Positions 35,180 through 45,639 are shown, counted from the stretch's first letter. The stretch: 64,000 nucleotides of DNA from Guptibacillus algicola (GCF_020171805.1 NZ_JAIVAF010000003.1:1178001-1242000), one strand, 5' to 3'. The notes: generated from the letters alone by a model not told the origin. Made by a program: numbers and translations.

Positions 35180-35971
35180 ATGGAAACGACAGTAAAAACA
35201 GATCATCTAAACGTAAATGTTCAGGGTGCTGTACTTCACCTTACTCTAAACCGTCCTGAAGCTTTAAATGCATTTAGCGAAGAGATGATTCTAGGGCTGA
35301 TAAATGTCATTCAAGAGGCAAAAGAAAACGATGAAATTCGTGTTGTCATGCTTTCTGGCGCTGGTCGATCCTTCAGTGCTGGAGGAGATGTTAAGACAAT
35401 GGGGGATACATCTCCAACCGAAGTATATGAACACATAGGGAAATTGAATGAACTGGTGCTTGCCATGAAAGATCTCGATAAACCAATCATTTCAGTCATT
35501 CACGGATTTGCTGCTGGAGCTGGATTTAACCTCGCGCTTGCGAGCGATATTATCCTAGCAGCGGAAGACAGTAGCTTTGTCTTAAGCTTCTCACAAGTAG
35601 GGCTAATCTCTGACGGGGGAGGACTTTCGTTTTTACCTCGTTTAATCGGTCCATACAAAGCAAAAGAACTTTTCTTCTCAGCACAGCCAATCACAGCAAA
35701 AGAAGCAAAAGAATTAAGAATCGTTAATCAAACATATCCATTATCACAGCTACAGGACGAAGCGATCGCATATGCAGAGAAACTCTCTAAAGGGCCTAGT
35801 AAAGCATTTGGATTTATCAAGAAGATCGCAGATTCATCACTCACTGCATCGCTACCAGAGGTTCTCGAGCAGGAACGAATCACGCAGGCTATGATGGTAA
35901 CCACGGAAGATCATAAAGAAGGTGCTGCAGCATTCAAAGAAAAGCGCGCACCACAATTTAAAGGGAAATAA
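35180..35971 (+). CDS. Enoyl-CoA hydratase/isomerase family protein
   Basis: Crotonase-fold protein of 263 residues, last gene of the cluster. The oxyanion-hole segments are GRSFSAGGDVKTMG and HGFAAGAGFNLALASDI. Of the two hydratase glutamates, the first position is Gln (SFSQVGLISDGGG, Q139) while the second appears kept (AKELFF, E163); a following Asp (SDGGG) recalls PaaG-type isomerases. It may therefore be an isomerase or another crotonase reaction instead of a simple hydratase. AAAGGGAGAG precedes the ATG. Confidence 0.85.
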   Translation: METTVKTDHLNVNVQGAVLHLTLNRPEALNAFSEEMILGLINVIQEAKENDEIRVVMLSGAGRSFSAGGDVKTMGDTSPTEVYEHIGKLNELVLAMKDLDKPIISVIHGFAAGAGFNLALASDIILAAEDSSFVLSFSQVGLISDGGGLSFLPRLIGPYKAKELFFSAQPITAKEAKELRIVNQTYPLSQLQDEAIAYAEKLSKGPSKAFGFIKKIADSSLTASLPEVLEQERITQAMMVTTEDHKEGAAAFKEKRAPQFKGK

Positions 35972-35978
35972 TCAGTTC

Positions 35979-36008
35979 AAACCGGAGATGCAATGCATTT
36001 CCGGTTTG
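35979..36008 (+). terminator. Hairpin after the acyl-CoA cluster (weak terminator)
   Basis: AAACCGGA and TTCCGGTTT pair around GATGCAATGCAT (which can pair further). No T-run beyond TTT follows, so termination would be inefficient. Confidence 0.4.
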
Positions 36009-36267
36009 GTGTGAAGGTTTATGGGTTCGCATATGAGAATGAGTGAAATTATACACTAAAAGCAGATTAAAAATACGAAGTAATTGAAACATAAGGAAAC
36101 TTGAGATCTAAATTAGAAATCGTTAGTTACGAGTGAAATATTATAAAGCTATAGGAATGTAAAATCGATGTAGAATAATTTGAATGAATTTAATGGTTAA
36201 GAAACTTATAACTTCATTGTTATAGAATTACTTTGGAATCCCAACATAAAGAGGGGGAAGTTCAAGA

Positions 36268-36315
36268 ATGGATGATATAAGAAAGTACTCTGTTATTATT
36301 TTATTTCTTAGTTAA
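36268..36315 (+). CDS. Possible 15-codon mini-gene or remnant
   Basis: GAGGGGGAA lies eight bases before an ATG that opens a 15-codon frame (MDDIRKYSVIILFLS) ending in TAA. The hydrophobic end continues for a dozen residues (VNIIYIIG) in another frame, so it could be a frameshifted small membrane peptide. No homologue is known to me. Confidence 0.25.
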   Translation: MDDIRKYSVIILFLS

Positions 36316-36352
36316 CATAATATATATTATAGGAAGTCAGTCAAAATAATTA

Positions 36353-36398
<46 letters not shown>

Positions 36399-36403
36399 AA
36401 AAT

Positions 36404-36889
36404 TTATTTTCCTAATAGATTTCTAATATCTTCCGTTAAGCTATAATCATTTACTAAATAACTTTTAAACTTCTTATTCTCGTTATCGTTTCTGGAAATC
36501 ACAATTGAATCATCATCGACGTTAATTCGCATTTCTTTACCTGTTTTAAAATAAATAATGATGTCTGCTTTTTCAACAGTTACTCGATGTGTTGGCACCT
36601 CAGTAATGTTGTTACGTTCAAATTTGTTGATCCACTTGATTAACTTTTCTTCATCTTCGTTTGAAGTCACCACTTCTTTAGCAGCATTTTCCAAACTATG
36701 TAAGTGGATTTCGTAAATATTCTGTTCTTCGATCTTCTGGTGCAAACTGATATCGAGACTAATTGCACTCGCAGTGTTTTTATATTTATCATTCTTATAG
36801 TCTACATATACTTCAGCAACTTTTAGATAACTAAATGCAAGAACAGAGAAAAGTAGGATGGTTAAGAGTCCTTTAGTGGCTTTTTTCAC
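36404..36889 (-). CDS. Membrane-anchored protein of unknown function (161 aa)
   Basis: Not recognised. A signal anchor covers residues 7-25 (GLLTILLFSVLAFSYLKVA); the rest is a charged, Asn/Lys-rich domain predicted to lie outside, with a VEKADIIIYFKTGKEMRINV beta segment near the C-terminus. It is AT-richer than its neighbours, in line with the surrounding intergenic DNA. Monocistronic, with a GGGTGATGATG start context that gives only a weak ribosome site. Confidence 0.6.
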   Translation of the reverse strand: MKKATKGLLTILLFSVLAFSYLKVAEVYVDYKNDKYKNTASAISLDISLHQKIEEQNIYEIHLHSLENAAKEVVTSNEDEEKLIKWINKFERNNITEVPTHRVTVEKADIIIYFKTGKEMRINVDDDSIVISRNDNENKKFKSYLVNDYSLTEDIRNLLGK

Positions 36890-37092
36890 ATCATCACCCG
36901 CTTTCCTTATCTAGCGACTACTGTATAAATCCAACCTCTACTATCATAACAAAAATTCAGATTCTTCGGGTGAATATGTAACAACTTCTATAAGTTACAC
37001 AGATTTGTAACAAAATTCACTTCCTAGAAACAATAATTGAGCACAGAAAGGCACCTGTAACATAGCTAAAGGTCCCTTCTATGCAATGATTC

Positions 37093-38262
37093 TTACTTTC
37101 TTAACGCTTGCTCTAACCGTTTGAGACCTTCTTCCAACGTGGAACGAGTACAAGCGATATTAATACGTTCAAACCCCTTCCCTCCATCTCCAAAGATATA
37201 TCCTTCATCTAATGCTAACATGGCATCATTTTGTATAAATTTCTCTAACTCTTCGTGATTCAAATTGAGTGATCGGAAATCTACCCATACAAGGTACGTT
37301 CCTTCGGGTTGAATAACACGAATTTCCGGCAATCGTTCTTCAATAAATGATGTCAAAAAGGTAAGGTTTTCTTCGAGATAAATAAGAAGTTCTTCTAACC
37401 ATTTCTCCCCATGGGTATAAGCTGCTTCAACCGCTAGAATCCCAAGCGCATTTGGAGCAAACAGCCCCATCTTTCCCATATATGCTTCGTACTGTTCTCG
37501 TTTCTTTTCGTCAGGAATAATGATTGTCGACAACTGCAATCCAGCAAGGTTAAAGGTCTTGCTTGGTGCAATACATGTAATGGTATTCGCCTGAATATCA
37601 GATGAAATTGTTGAGATTAACGTATGATGATGCCCTTTGAAAATTAAATCAAAGTGAATATCATCTGATACGATCAATACATCATGTTCAACACATAGAT
37701 TTGCTAGTGTTACTAGTTCTTCATAACTCCACACTCTTCCTACTGGATTATGAGGATTACAAAGAAGAATCATCTTAACCGCTGGATCTTTGACTTTTGT
37801 TTCAAGGTCTTGAACGTCCATCTTATATGTATCTGAATCTAGTACAAGTGGATTATCAACCACGACACGATCGTTCTTTTCGATCATATCACGAAACGGA
37901 TAATAAACTGGTGACTGTATTAAAATTTTATCTCCTTGTGAGGTATACGTATTGATCGCTGCTGAAATTGCTGGAACGACGCCTGGCGTAAAAACAATCC
38001 ACTCTGTATCGATCGACCAATTATGCCTACGATCTAACCATTTTTGAACGGCGAATTTCGTATTGTTCGTGGGCATCGAATACCCGAAAATTCCGTGCTC
38101 AACCCGCTCTTTAATAGTATCAATCACTGCTTTTGGAGCTTTGAAATCCATATCAGCTACCCACATCGGAAGCAGTCCCGCTTTTTGATAAATCTCTTCT
38201 GTATGATCCCATTTTACTGAATGTGTGTCATATCTATTGATTTCTTCATCGAACGTGGTCAT
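37093..38262 (-). CDS. MalY/PatB-family PLP-dependent cystathionine beta-lyase / aminotransferase
   Basis: Class I/II aminotransferase fold enzyme of 389 residues, predicted C-S beta-lyase (cystathionine to homocysteine, or cysteine desulfhydration). Family blocks: LLPMWVADMDFKAPKAV, FGYSMPT, NPHNPVGRVW, SDDIHFDLIFKGH with the PLP-contacting Asp, and APSKTFNLAGLQ with the Schiff-base Lys. The start is the ATG at 38262 behind GGAGGG; an upstream in-frame ATG would add 14 residues. It is monocistronic, and I see no S-box or T-box before it. Confidence 0.92.
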   Translation of the reverse strand: MTTFDEEINRYDTHSVKWDHTEEIYQKAGLLPMWVADMDFKAPKAVIDTIKERVEHGIFGYSMPTNNTKFAVQKWLDRRHNWSIDTEWIVFTPGVVPAISAAINTYTSQGDKILIQSPVYYPFRDMIEKNDRVVVDNPLVLDSDTYKMDVQDLETKVKDPAVKMILLCNPHNPVGRVWSYEELVTLANLCVEHDVLIVSDDIHFDLIFKGHHHTLISTISSDIQANTITCIAPSKTFNLAGLQLSTIIIPDEKKREQYEAYMGKMGLFAPNALGILAVEAAYTHGEKWLEELLIYLEENLTFLTSFIEERLPEIRVIQPEGTYLVWVDFRSLNLNHEELEKFIQNDAMLALDEGYIFGDGGKGFERINIACTRSTLEEGLKRLEQALRK

Positions 38263-38423
38263 AAGATCCCTCCAAACGAATGTCCTTATAGAATACTCTA
38301 TCAAAACTTCTCTTAGGTGTCTGACTGTACGCTTGTGAAAAATTGCTAGGCGTTTTGGTGAGCAAAACGATACTGAGTGATGATAAGATAGGTGTCAATG
38401 CTAGTACTAAGCGAGGTATCGAT

Positions 38424-39002
38424 ATGAATACATTGCACCATGCGTTTTGGAGTTATTTCTTTTTTAGAAAGAAGCAGCGTAAAACAGTCAAATCAATTGT
38501 TATAGGTGGAATTGCGCCTGATATCATTTATTATGTTATGTTTCTGTACTTGATCACAGAGTATGGAATTCAAAAACTATTAGGTTCAGAGCAAGCGTTC
38601 TCGTTGCATTTTATCGTCCATGGGTTATTCGACCACCCTGTTGTTGATGTTCTTAGGAAGTTAGGTCATTCTATCGTAATTTGGCTCATCGCTTTTATTA
38701 TACTCATGATCCTTCATAAAGGCTTTAAGCTTACGCCTTTATCAGGTTTTGTTTGGGGCTGGTTCCTACACGTGTTCGTTGACTTCTTCACACATGTTAG
38801 TGACGCTGTTCCTATTTTTTATCCCATAAGTGACAAGGTTATCCCAGGTATTGTGTCCTACTGGCATCCAGATTACTACGGCTATGAATTCGGAATTTCT
38901 CACTCGATCGTACTCGTTTCCACTATTATATATTTAGTCATCGAGCGGCGTAAGTCTAAGAAAGCAAAAAAGCTTATGAAAGAAAAGAAATTCGATATGT
39001 AA
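38424..39002 (+). CDS. Membrane protein, metal-dependent hydrolase-like (YdjM/DUF4184-like topology)
   Basis: A 192-residue polytopic protein with four to five helices. The start HHAFWSYFFFRKK, an early GGIAPDIIYY and WGWFLHVFVDFFTHVSDAVP recall membrane proteins with conserved His/Asp clusters at helix ends (HxxxD patterns), which suggest metal binding. A related fold is encoded leftward at 40.3 kb. GAGGTATC precedes the ATG at 38424. Specific function unknown. Confidence 0.65.
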   Translation: MNTLHHAFWSYFFFRKKQRKTVKSIVIGGIAPDIIYYVMFLYLITEYGIQKLLGSEQAFSLHFIVHGLFDHPVVDVLRKLGHSIVIWLIAFIILMILHKGFKLTPLSGFVWGWFLHVFVDFFTHVSDAVPIFYPISDKVIPGIVSYWHPDYYGYEFGISHSIVLVSTIIYLVIERRKSKKAKKLMKEKKFDM

Positions 39003-39042
39003 AAAAAGGATCCAACCACATGACGTGGTGAGATCCTTTTTT
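39001..39042. terminator. Bidirectional terminator
   Basis: AAAAAAGGATC and GATCCTTTTTT with an inner CCAC/GTGG stem. It lies between convergent genes and has an A-run and a T-run on opposite sides. Confidence 0.85.
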
Positions 39043-39050
39043 TCGTTCAT

Positions 39051-39710
39051 TCACTTCTTCTGTAATGAAGGGTCCTTCTTCGCATACTTATTTCTGATTA
39101 AGATAGGAATGACAGATAATATGAGAAATACTACGACTGCAGTCCCTATTACCATCGGATCCCCTGACACAAGACTACTGCCTAGAAAGTTGTATGCAAA
39201 CGTTCCTGGAATAATTCCAATTAATGTACCAAATAAATATGATGAGAACTTTACTTTTGATAAACCCGCTGAATAACTAATTAAATCAAAGTTGAACAAC
39301 GGAACAAATCGGAAAAATAGTACATAGAAAAAGCCATTTTTCTCAAGCTGTTCTTGTAACTTACGCCCTTTTCCTTGCCAGTCTTTGTTCGCAATTGACT
39401 TTCCTAACGTTCTTGCAACGATGAAAGATAATACTGCACCAGAGGTCGCACCTAATACCGTATAGATTGTCCCAAATAATGACCCGAAAGCAAGTCCCCC
39501 CGCGATCGATAAGACACTTGCAGGAAAGAATATTAACGGTCGTATCGTGTAGATGACGATGTATACAATTGGAGCTAAAATTCCGAATGATAAGATCCAG
39601 TCGCGTATATCATTTACACGGAAATTTAAGTAAGTACGGCTAAACCAGATGAGTCCAATAACGACTAGGATGATGCCGCCCCACTTTAACCACGTACTTG
39701 GTTTCTTCAT
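39051..39710 (-). CDS. TVP38/TMEM64 family (VTT/DedA-like) membrane protein
   Basis: A 219-residue inner membrane protein of the VTT (SNARE-associated, DedA-related) family, some of which act as lipid scramblases. Landmarks are RPLIFFPASVLSIAGGLAFG, the GATSGAVLSFIVAR re-entrant loop, and FRFVPLFNFDLISYSAGLS with FGTLIGIIPGTFAYNFLG, the conserved F-R-x-x-P and G-x-I-P-G-T segments. It is monocistronic. Exact role unknown. Confidence 0.88.
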   Translation of the reverse strand: MKKPSTWLKWGGIILVVIGLIWFSRTYLNFRVNDIRDWILSFGILAPIVYIVIYTIRPLIFFPASVLSIAGGLAFGSLFGTIYTVLGATSGAVLSFIVARTLGKSIANKDWQGKGRKLQEQLEKNGFFYVLFFRFVPLFNFDLISYSAGLSKVKFSSYLFGTLIGIIPGTFAYNFLGSSLVSGDPMVIGTAVVVFLILSVIPILIRNKYAKKDPSLQKK

Positions 39711-39810
39711 AGTTCCATCCTTTCTACATTTGCCTAAACTCTACCTTACTATAGGTCAGTCATTTTTGAATGTAATCCGGCTTACATTGAGATAAAGTGC
39801 CATTTTTACG

Positions 39811-40308
39811 CTATGAGAACATTTGTTTGTATACAAAGAATAACGTTAAGAGCATTAAGCTACTGTTTACGGCCGCTTCCCCTTTTGAAGCTGTTTTTAA
39901 GTAGAGAGGAAATCGAACTCTTACAGGAATCGGGTAAAATAACTGAATTCCTCTTACTGTTAGCGCGTCAAGGACTAAGTGACTTGCTATTCCGACGAGT
40001 AAGCCTGTTTGCACCACCTCGTTATACGTAAAAGTAAATGTTGTGGTTAACCAATAGATCAAGATGAGGAACAATACACTATGTGTAATCGTTCTATGAC
40101 CAAAGAAGCGGCTTATGTTTTTGGATAATAGCTTTGCTTTTCTACCTGTCCATGACCCAGGGTGACAGATATCAGGTAGCAATGCTCCAAACAAACAACT
40201 TCCATAAAAGACGAGGAGCTCTGGGATAGGCAATAGTTCAGTTATGTAGTAACTATGAGCGGCTGCCCCAAAACAAAGACCTCCCATCAAGTGTGTTTTT
40301 CCTTCCAT
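39811..40308 (-). CDS. YdjM-like membrane-bound metal-dependent hydrolase family protein
   Basis: A 165-residue membrane protein with THLMGGLCFGAAAH at the N-terminus, then GALLPDICHPGSWTGRK and FGHRTITHSVLFL, the paired Asp/His motifs typical of the LexA-regulated YdjM family (PF04307), and ASHLVLDALTVRGIQLFYP. The start is the ATG at 40308, preceded by AAGGGAG; upstream codons would add an untypical basic stretch. Function in Gram-positives is unknown. Confidence 0.85.
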   Translation of the reverse strand: MEGKTHLMGGLCFGAAAHSYYITELLPIPELLVFYGSCLFGALLPDICHPGSWTGRKAKLLSKNISRFFGHRTITHSVLFLILIYWLTTTFTFTYNEVVQTGLLVGIASHLVLDALTVRGIQLFYPIPVRVRFPLYLKTASKGEAAVNSSLMLLTLFFVYKQMFS

Positions 40309-40418
40309 TCTTCTCAACTCCCTTGTTGTTTTAGTCTTAGATGAGTAAAAAAGTGCGAGTTTACGGGAGGGCAATCATATGTTCGCATTCTATAAGTATA
40401 GCATATTTTAACAAACGA

Positions 40419-40449
40419 AAAGAACCTGTTCTTCAATGAACAGGTTCTA
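40419..40449 (-). terminator. Terminator of the parE-parC operon
   Basis: Read leftward, AGAACCTGTTC and GAACAGGTTCT pair around a six-base loop, followed by TTTTCG. It lies just after the parC stop. Confidence 0.8.
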
Positions 40450-40454
40450 GTCAA

Positions 40455-42881
40455 TTATTCAGTGTTTGTTTCTTTCTTTAATTCACAGGCATTACCTGTC
40501 TCTCCTACATCTACGATAAACGATCCGTTACTATACCGGTCATTTGGTCGATAGCTTGAAGGATCAACGATAACAGGTTCTCCTTTTTCTGTTCGAACGA
40601 TAACTTTATCCCCTTTCGTGACAGTGGTTACACCAATGACTCGATGAGGATTTGATTTCAGTTCTCGTAGCATGACGACTCCTCGTTTTGCTCGTGACGT
40701 GATGTCAAATTCACTCAATGGCATCTTCTTCACAGCACCTCGTTGCGTGAGTAAGAATAAATCGTTCTTGGTCGTTGAATCGAACAATATCCCGCTCACA
40801 ACATAGTCATCATCTTTTAAATTAATTCCTTTTACTCCACTAGCCCTCTGTCCAACAACATTCACATCTTCTTCTTTAAAACGCAATCCATATCCAGTAT
40901 GGGTCGCGATGAATACTTCATTCGTACCGTTCGTTACATACACATCAACAAGTTCATCTTCTTTTTTCAGCTTAAGTGCCATCAACGGTTTTGAGTACCG
41001 CTGAGCTTTATACTGTGATAGCTCCGTTTTCTTTATCATACCTTGCTTGGTCACGAAAACGAGGTATCGCTCTTCATCAAATTCATTGATCTCCATCGCC
41101 TCGATGATTCGCTCATCAGAATCAATCGCGCATATATTCGCAACATGCTGACCAAGATCTTTCCACCTTATATCAGGAAGGTTATGCACTGGTAAGTAGA
41201 TATAACTTCCTTTATTCGTAAAGAGGAGAAGTGTGTTTGTTGTATTGCTATCAAACTGACGAAGTAATGAATCGGTTTCTTTCATTCCGAATTCTTTTCC
41301 GTTCGAAGCTGCATAGGACCTTGGACTTGTACGCTTTACGTATCCGTCTTCTGTAACGGTAACGACCACATCTTCAGAAGGAACCATCACTTCAAGGTTG
41401 ACTTTGATTTCTTCAATTTCTTCCTCGATTCGAGTCATGCGTCCATCTGCATACTTTTTACGAATTTCGAGAAGTTCTTTTTTAATGACTGAAACAAGCT
41501 TCTTTTCACTTCCAAGAATCGCTTCAAGCTTTTGAATCAATTTATCTAGTTCGTTTGATTCTTTTTCAAGCGTTGTGATATCTGTATTTGTTAAGCGATA
41601 AAGCTGTAAAGTTACGATCGCTTCAGCTTGAGCCTCTGTGAAGGAGTATTCGCTGATCAAATTGTTTTTTGCATCACGCTTGTCGTTAGACGAACGGATC
41701 GTTGCGATTACTTCATCTAGAATTGAAACCGCTCGTATTAGTCCTTCAACGACATGTTGGCGGTCTTTTGCTTTTCTAAGGTCATGCTCAGAACGACGTG
41801 TAACAACTTCTTTCTGATGTTCGATATACGCTTTAAGGATTCGTTTCAATCCCATTTGCTTAGGCGTTTTATTGTAGATCGCAACCATATTATAGTTATA
41901 TGTGATCTGAAGATCTGTCGCTTTATATAAGAACTTAAGAATGCCTGATGCATCTGCTTCTTTCTTAAGCTCAATAACAAATCGAAGCCCAGTTCGATCT
42001 GTTTCATCTCGTACTTCAGAAATGCCTTCTACTTTTCGATCGACTCGTAGTTCATCGATTTTCTTAACAAGATTCGCTTTATTCACTTCGTAAGGAATTT
42101 CCGTTACGACGATTTGCTGACGACCTCCGCGGAGATCTTCAATTTCCGCCTTCCCTCTAAGGATGAATTTCCCTTTACCGGTTTCAAAAGCCTTTTTAAT
42201 CCCTTCTGTACCTTGAGCAATTCCTCCAGTAGGAAAATCCGGTCCTTTAATAGCCGTCATTAATTCATCTACCGTGACATCTGGGTTTTCCATCTGCATG
42301 ACCGCTGCATCGACGACCTCACCTAAATTATGCGGTGGAATATCTGTAGCATAACCCGCGGATATTCCAGTTGATCCATTAACAAGTAGATTTGGGAAAC
42401 GAGCAGGAAGAACGATCGGTTCCTCCTGTGTATCATCAAAGTTAGGCGCAAATTCAACCGTATCCTTCTCGATATCTCTTAACAACTCAGAAGAGATCGC
42501 AGCAAGACGTGCTTCTGTATAACGCATAGCAGCAGGCGGGTCTCCGTCGACACTACCATTGTTACCGTGCATCTCAACAAGCACGTTCCGAACTTTCCAA
42601 TCCTGACTCATACGAACCATCGCGTCATAAACGGAAGTATCACCATGTGGGTGGTAGTTACCGATTACGTTACCAACTGTTTTAGCAGACTTTCGGAAAG
42701 GTTTATCTGCGATATTCCCTTCATGGTGCATTGCGTATAAAATACGACGCTGCACTGGTTTCAGTCCGTCTCTCGCATCAGGAAGCGCACGGTCTTGAAT
42801 AATATATTTACTATACTTACCGAATGCATCACCAAGGACGTCTTCTAGTGGTAAATCTAAAAATTTCTCTGCGTTAGCCAA
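40455..42881 (-). CDS. parC: DNA topoisomerase IV subunit A
   Basis: Breakage-reunion subunit that decatenates chromosomes. 808 residues from the TTG at 42881, which follows GAGGAGG six bases upstream and overlaps the parE stop by eight bases; the longer frame would add 19 residues inside parE. The catalytic Tyr is in [10 protein letters not shown] (Tyr121). The helix of the quinolone pocket reads [11 protein letters not shown], with Thr and Asp where many Firmicutes have Ser and Glu. The C-terminal beta-pinwheel repeats (about 490-800) contain several of the DxxxVxGxK-like blades. ParC rather than GyrA is supported by the parE pairing and the absence of the GyrA-box motif QxRxGGxG. Confidence 0.97.
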   Translation of the reverse strand: MANAEKFLDLPLEDVLGDAFGKYSKYIIQDRALPDARDGLKPVQRRILYAMHHEGNIADKPFRKSAKTVGNVIGNYHPHGDTSVYDAMVRMSQDWKVRNVLVEMHGNNGSVDGDPPAAMRYTEARLAAISSELLRDIEKDTVEFAPNFDDTQEEPIVLPARFPNLLVNGSTGISAGYATDIPPHNLGEVVDAAVMQMENPDVTVDELMTAIKGPDFPTGGIAQGTEGIKKAFETGKGKFILRGKAEIEDLRGGRQQIVVTEIPYEVNKANLVKKIDELRVDRKVEGISEVRDETDRTGLRFVIELKKEADASGILKFLYKATDLQITYNYNMVAIYNKTPKQMGLKRILKAYIEHQKEVVTRRSEHDLRKAKDRQHVVEGLIRAVSILDEVIATIRSSNDKRDAKNNLISEYSFTEAQAEAIVTLQLYRLTNTDITTLEKESNELDKLIQKLEAILGSEKKLVSVIKKELLEIRKKYADGRMTRIEEEIEEIKVNLEVMVPSEDVVVTVTEDGYVKRTSPRSYAASNGKEFGMKETDSLLRQFDSNTTNTLLLFTNKGSYIYLPVHNLPDIRWKDLGQHVANICAIDSDERIIEAMEINEFDEERYLVFVTKQGMIKKTELSQYKAQRYSKPLMALKLKKEDELVDVYVTNGTNEVFIATHTGYGLRFKEEDVNVVGQRASGVKGINLKDDDYVVSGILFDSTTKNDLFLLTQRGAVKKMPLSEFDITSRAKRGVVMLRELKSNPHRVIGVTTVTKGDKVIVRTEKGEPVIVDPSSYRPNDRYSNGSFIVDVGETGNACELKKETNTE

Positions 42882-44856
42882 TGTTATCCTCCTCAATGAT
42901 GGAAATATTCTCGTTTTCGATGATGTTGGTATCTTCATTCAACCCGAAGGCCACATTTGATTCGATCCATTGTCTACGAGGTTCAACTTTGTCCCCCATC
43001 AGAACTGAAACGCGTCTTTCAGCTCTTGCAATGTCCTCAATCTTCACACGGATCAATGTGCGGCTTTCTGGATTCATCGTTGTTTCCCATAATTGATCGG
43101 CATTCATTTCACCAAGACCTTTGTAACGCTGGATCGTATAGCCTTTTCCTACTTTTTTCATCGCTTCTTTCATGCCTTCTTCATCCCAAGCATATTCCAC
43201 GACTTCCTTCTTGCCTTTTCCTTTACTTACTTTATAAAGTGGAGGAAGAGCGATAAAGACTTTACCATGCTCGACAAGCTGCTTCATATAGCGGTAGAAG
43301 AATGTTAATAAAAGAACCTGAATATGAGCGCCATCCGTATCCGCATCCGTCATGATAACGACTTTGTCATAGTTCGTATCTTCAATGTCAAAGTCAGGAC
43401 CGACTCCTGCTCCGATCGCATGAATGATCGTGTTGATCTCTTCGTTCTTAAATATATCCTGAAGCTTTGCTTTCTCTGTATTGATTACTTTCCCTCGTAA
43501 AGGCAGTACAGCTTGAAAACGACGGTCTCGTCCTTGCTTTGCTGAACCTCCCGCCGAGTCACCCTCAACAAGGTAAAGTTCATTCTTCTTAGGGTTACGA
43601 GAAGTAGCTGGTGTAAGCTTACCACTCAAAATGGTTTCTTTACGTTTGCCCTTCTTCCCTGAGCGTGCATCTTCACGTGCCCTTCTAGCTGCTTCTCTCG
43701 CCTGAGCGGCTTTGATCGATTTCTTAATAAGCATCTCACTCGTCGATGGGTTCTCTTCTAAGAAATAGGAGAATTGACCAGAAACAACTGCATCTACAGC
43801 AGAACGTGCTTCACTTGTGCCGAGCTTACTTTTCGTTTGCCCCTCAAACTGAAGAAGGTGTTCTGGGATTCGAACTGACACAATTGCAGTAAAGCCTTCT
43901 CGAATATCATTACCTTCAAGGTTCTTATCTTTTTCTTTCAAGAGATTCACTTTTCTAGCATAATCATTGATCACACGAGTAATCGCTGTCTTCATGCCTG
44001 ACTCGTGCGTACCACCGTCTTTCGTTCGAACGTTGTTAACAAACGAAAGAACGTTTTCAGAAAAGCCGTCGTTATATTGAAACGAGAAGTCGAGCTCGAT
44101 GCCATTGCTTTCGCCTTCAAAGGCAACAACAGGATGAAGCGTTTCTTTATCTTCGTTCAAATAGTCGATAAAGGCTTCGATACCCGTTTCAAAATAAAAT
44201 TGTTCACTTCGATCATGACGCTGATCTTCAAGCGTAATTTTTAACCCTTTTAGAAGAAAAGCGGCTTCACGCAGTCTCTCACTTAGCGTGTCATAATTGT
44301 AATTCAACGTGCTGAACATCCCTGTATCGGGTTTAAAGTGAATCAATGTGCCAGTCTTGCGTGTTTTTCCGATATTCTCAAGGGTTGTTGCAGGTTTACC
44401 TCCATTTTCAAATCGTTGCTTGAATGTAAACCCATCACGATGGATCGTTACTTCAAGCCACTCCGATAAGGCATTGACTACTGAAGCCCCAACTCCGTGT
44501 AAACCTCCGCTCGTTTTGTATCCACCTTGGCCGAACTTACCACCTGCATGAAGGACTGTTAAGATGATCTCAGGCGTCGGTTTACCAAGCTTATGCATTC
44601 CGACAGGCATACCTCGTCCATTGTCTTGAATGCTTACACTGTTATCTTCATATATCGTTACTTTAATTTCATCTCCATATCCCGCTAGTACTTCATCTAC
44701 GGAATTATCAACAATTTCATATACGAGGTGATGCAATCCTCTTGAGTCCGTACTCCCAATGTACATTCCTGGGCGTTTCCTAACTGCCTCAAGACCCTCA
44801 AGCACCTGAATCGAATCATCACTGTATTCGTTTGCTTGTTTTTGTTTTGTTGCCAT
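42874..44856 (-). CDS. parE: DNA topoisomerase IV subunit B
   Basis: ATPase subunit of topoisomerase IV, 660 residues. The GHKL ATP-binding domain shows [24 protein letters not shown] and [15 protein letters not shown]; the transducer region is followed by the TOPRIM motifs [12 protein letters not shown] (Glu) and [11 protein letters not shown] (DxD), and the closing [28 protein letters not shown] precedes the ATG. It is the first gene of the parE-parC operon, and its stop overlaps the parC start, so the subunits are made in step. The acidic C-terminal tail ([10 protein letters not shown]) is not conserved. Confidence 0.98.
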   Translation of the reverse strand: MATKQKQANEYSDDSIQVLEGLEAVRKRPGMYIGSTDSRGLHHLVYEIVDNSVDEVLAGYGDEIKVTIYEDNSVSIQDNGRGMPVGMHKLGKPTPEIILTVLHAGGKFGQGGYKTSGGLHGVGASVVNALSEWLEVTIHRDGFTFKQRFENGGKPATTLENIGKTRKTGTLIHFKPDTGMFSTLNYNYDTLSERLREAAFLLKGLKITLEDQRHDRSEQFYFETGIEAFIDYLNEDKETLHPVVAFEGESNGIELDFSFQYNDGFSENVLSFVNNVRTKDGGTHESGMKTAITRVINDYARKVNLLKEKDKNLEGNDIREGFTAIVSVRIPEHLLQFEGQTKSKLGTSEARSAVDAVVSGQFSYFLEENPSTSEMLIKKSIKAAQAREAARRAREDARSGKKGKRKETILSGKLTPATSRNPKKNELYLVEGDSAGGSAKQGRDRRFQAVLPLRGKVINTEKAKLQDIFKNEEINTIIHAIGAGVGPDFDIEDTNYDKVVIMTDADTDGAHIQVLLLTFFYRYMKQLVEHGKVFIALPPLYKVSKGKGKKEVVEYAWDEEGMKEAMKKVGKGYTIQRYKGLGEMNADQLWETTMNPESRTLIRVKIEDIARAERRVSVLMGDKVEPRRQWIESNVAFGLNEDTNIIENENISIIEEDNIG

Positions 44857-44877
44857 GTTTTTCCCCTTTCAAAACTC

Positions 44878-44907
44878 TGTATAGAATAGCCTATCATATG
44901 AGAACAA
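44878..44907 (-). promoter_or_regulatory. Probable sigma-A promoter of parE-parC
   Basis: On the leftward strand TTGTTC and TATACA are 18 bases apart, ending about 20 bases before the parE start. Confidence 0.45.
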
Positions 44908-45044
44908 GTGTTTCTATCTCTTTTTTATATCTCATTTTGTTCAGCATTGCCAGTTATAGACCGTTTTAATAGTTTATCGACTACTTAGCAGGTCAGTTCA
45001 CAACGCCATGACATCACTTATATTCGAAATAAAGTCGTTGTATA

Positions 45045-45069
45045 TAAAAAATCCTGCACAGTGGCAGGA
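45045..45069 (-). terminator. Terminator of the 118-aa gene
   Basis: Read leftward, TCCTGC and GCAGGA pair around a short loop and are followed by TTTTTT. Confidence 0.75.
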
Positions 45070-45103
45070 GAGAAAAACATCGAACCGTATTGTACCTTAT
45101 TGT

Positions 45104-45460
45104 CTATTCTTCATCAATTGTTTTTAATCTATGTACATTGCCAGGTTCATACCCAATCGTGACGTGATCCCCTTCATCAACCGTGTTCCATAGGGATTCA
45201 TCGGTTAGATAGGGCGTTTTATTTACAATAAGATAAAAATAAGGTTTTTCAACAACCGAATCAGTTGTTTCTTCTGCGTTCCCGCTCTCGTCTTTTTTGT
45301 TTTCCGTTAGTTGTGGTTCTTCATACCGCACCATTTTCTTTTGTACTTCTCCAGTCACAAAAACCAGCTCATCCTTTTTCTCATTACTAAAGGCAGTTCC
45401 TATAGCAAGAACAATACAAAGGGATAGAACTGATAGAATGGTACCTCTCAGTAAATTCAT
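45104..45460 (-). CDS. Secreted or membrane-anchored protein of unknown function (118 aa)
   Basis: Not recognised. The N-terminus (GTILSVLSLCIVLAIGTAF) is a signal peptide or anchor. A charged Glu/Asn-rich linker (about 45-70) leads to a small domain containing YFYLIVNKTPYLTDESLW and DEGDHVTIGYEPGNVHRL, which looks like a compact beta fold. GAAAGGAGC precedes the ATG. It is monocistronic and convergent with nothing. Confidence 0.65.
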   Translation of the reverse strand: MNLLRGTILSVLSLCIVLAIGTAFSNEKKDELVFVTGEVQKKMVRYEEPQLTENKKDESGNAEETTDSVVEKPYFYLIVNKTPYLTDESLWNTVDEGDHVTIGYEPGNVHRLKTIDEE

Positions 45461-45639
45461 ACAGAGGCTCCTTTCAACGTACTTTCGTAATTAAGTTTAC
45501 CATACATTATGAATTAAAGTAGTAGTTTTCAAGGCGAAGCCTGACATTTCGATCCTGACCTTTTCCGTCACGCTAACATATTTCACATCCTTTTACGCTG
45601 TCTTTCTTCTATGTCGGCATTATGAAAGGGATTTATTAA

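Noticed and set aside
38263-38342. S-box or T-box riboswitch before the PatB-like lyase
   Set aside because: The upstream region is under 100 bases and shows no T-box motif or S-box pairing.
40455-42938. Longer ParC starting at an ATG inside parE
   Set aside because: The TTG at 42881 has GAGGAGG at ideal spacing and gives the family N-terminus; the extension would be 19 unrelated residues.
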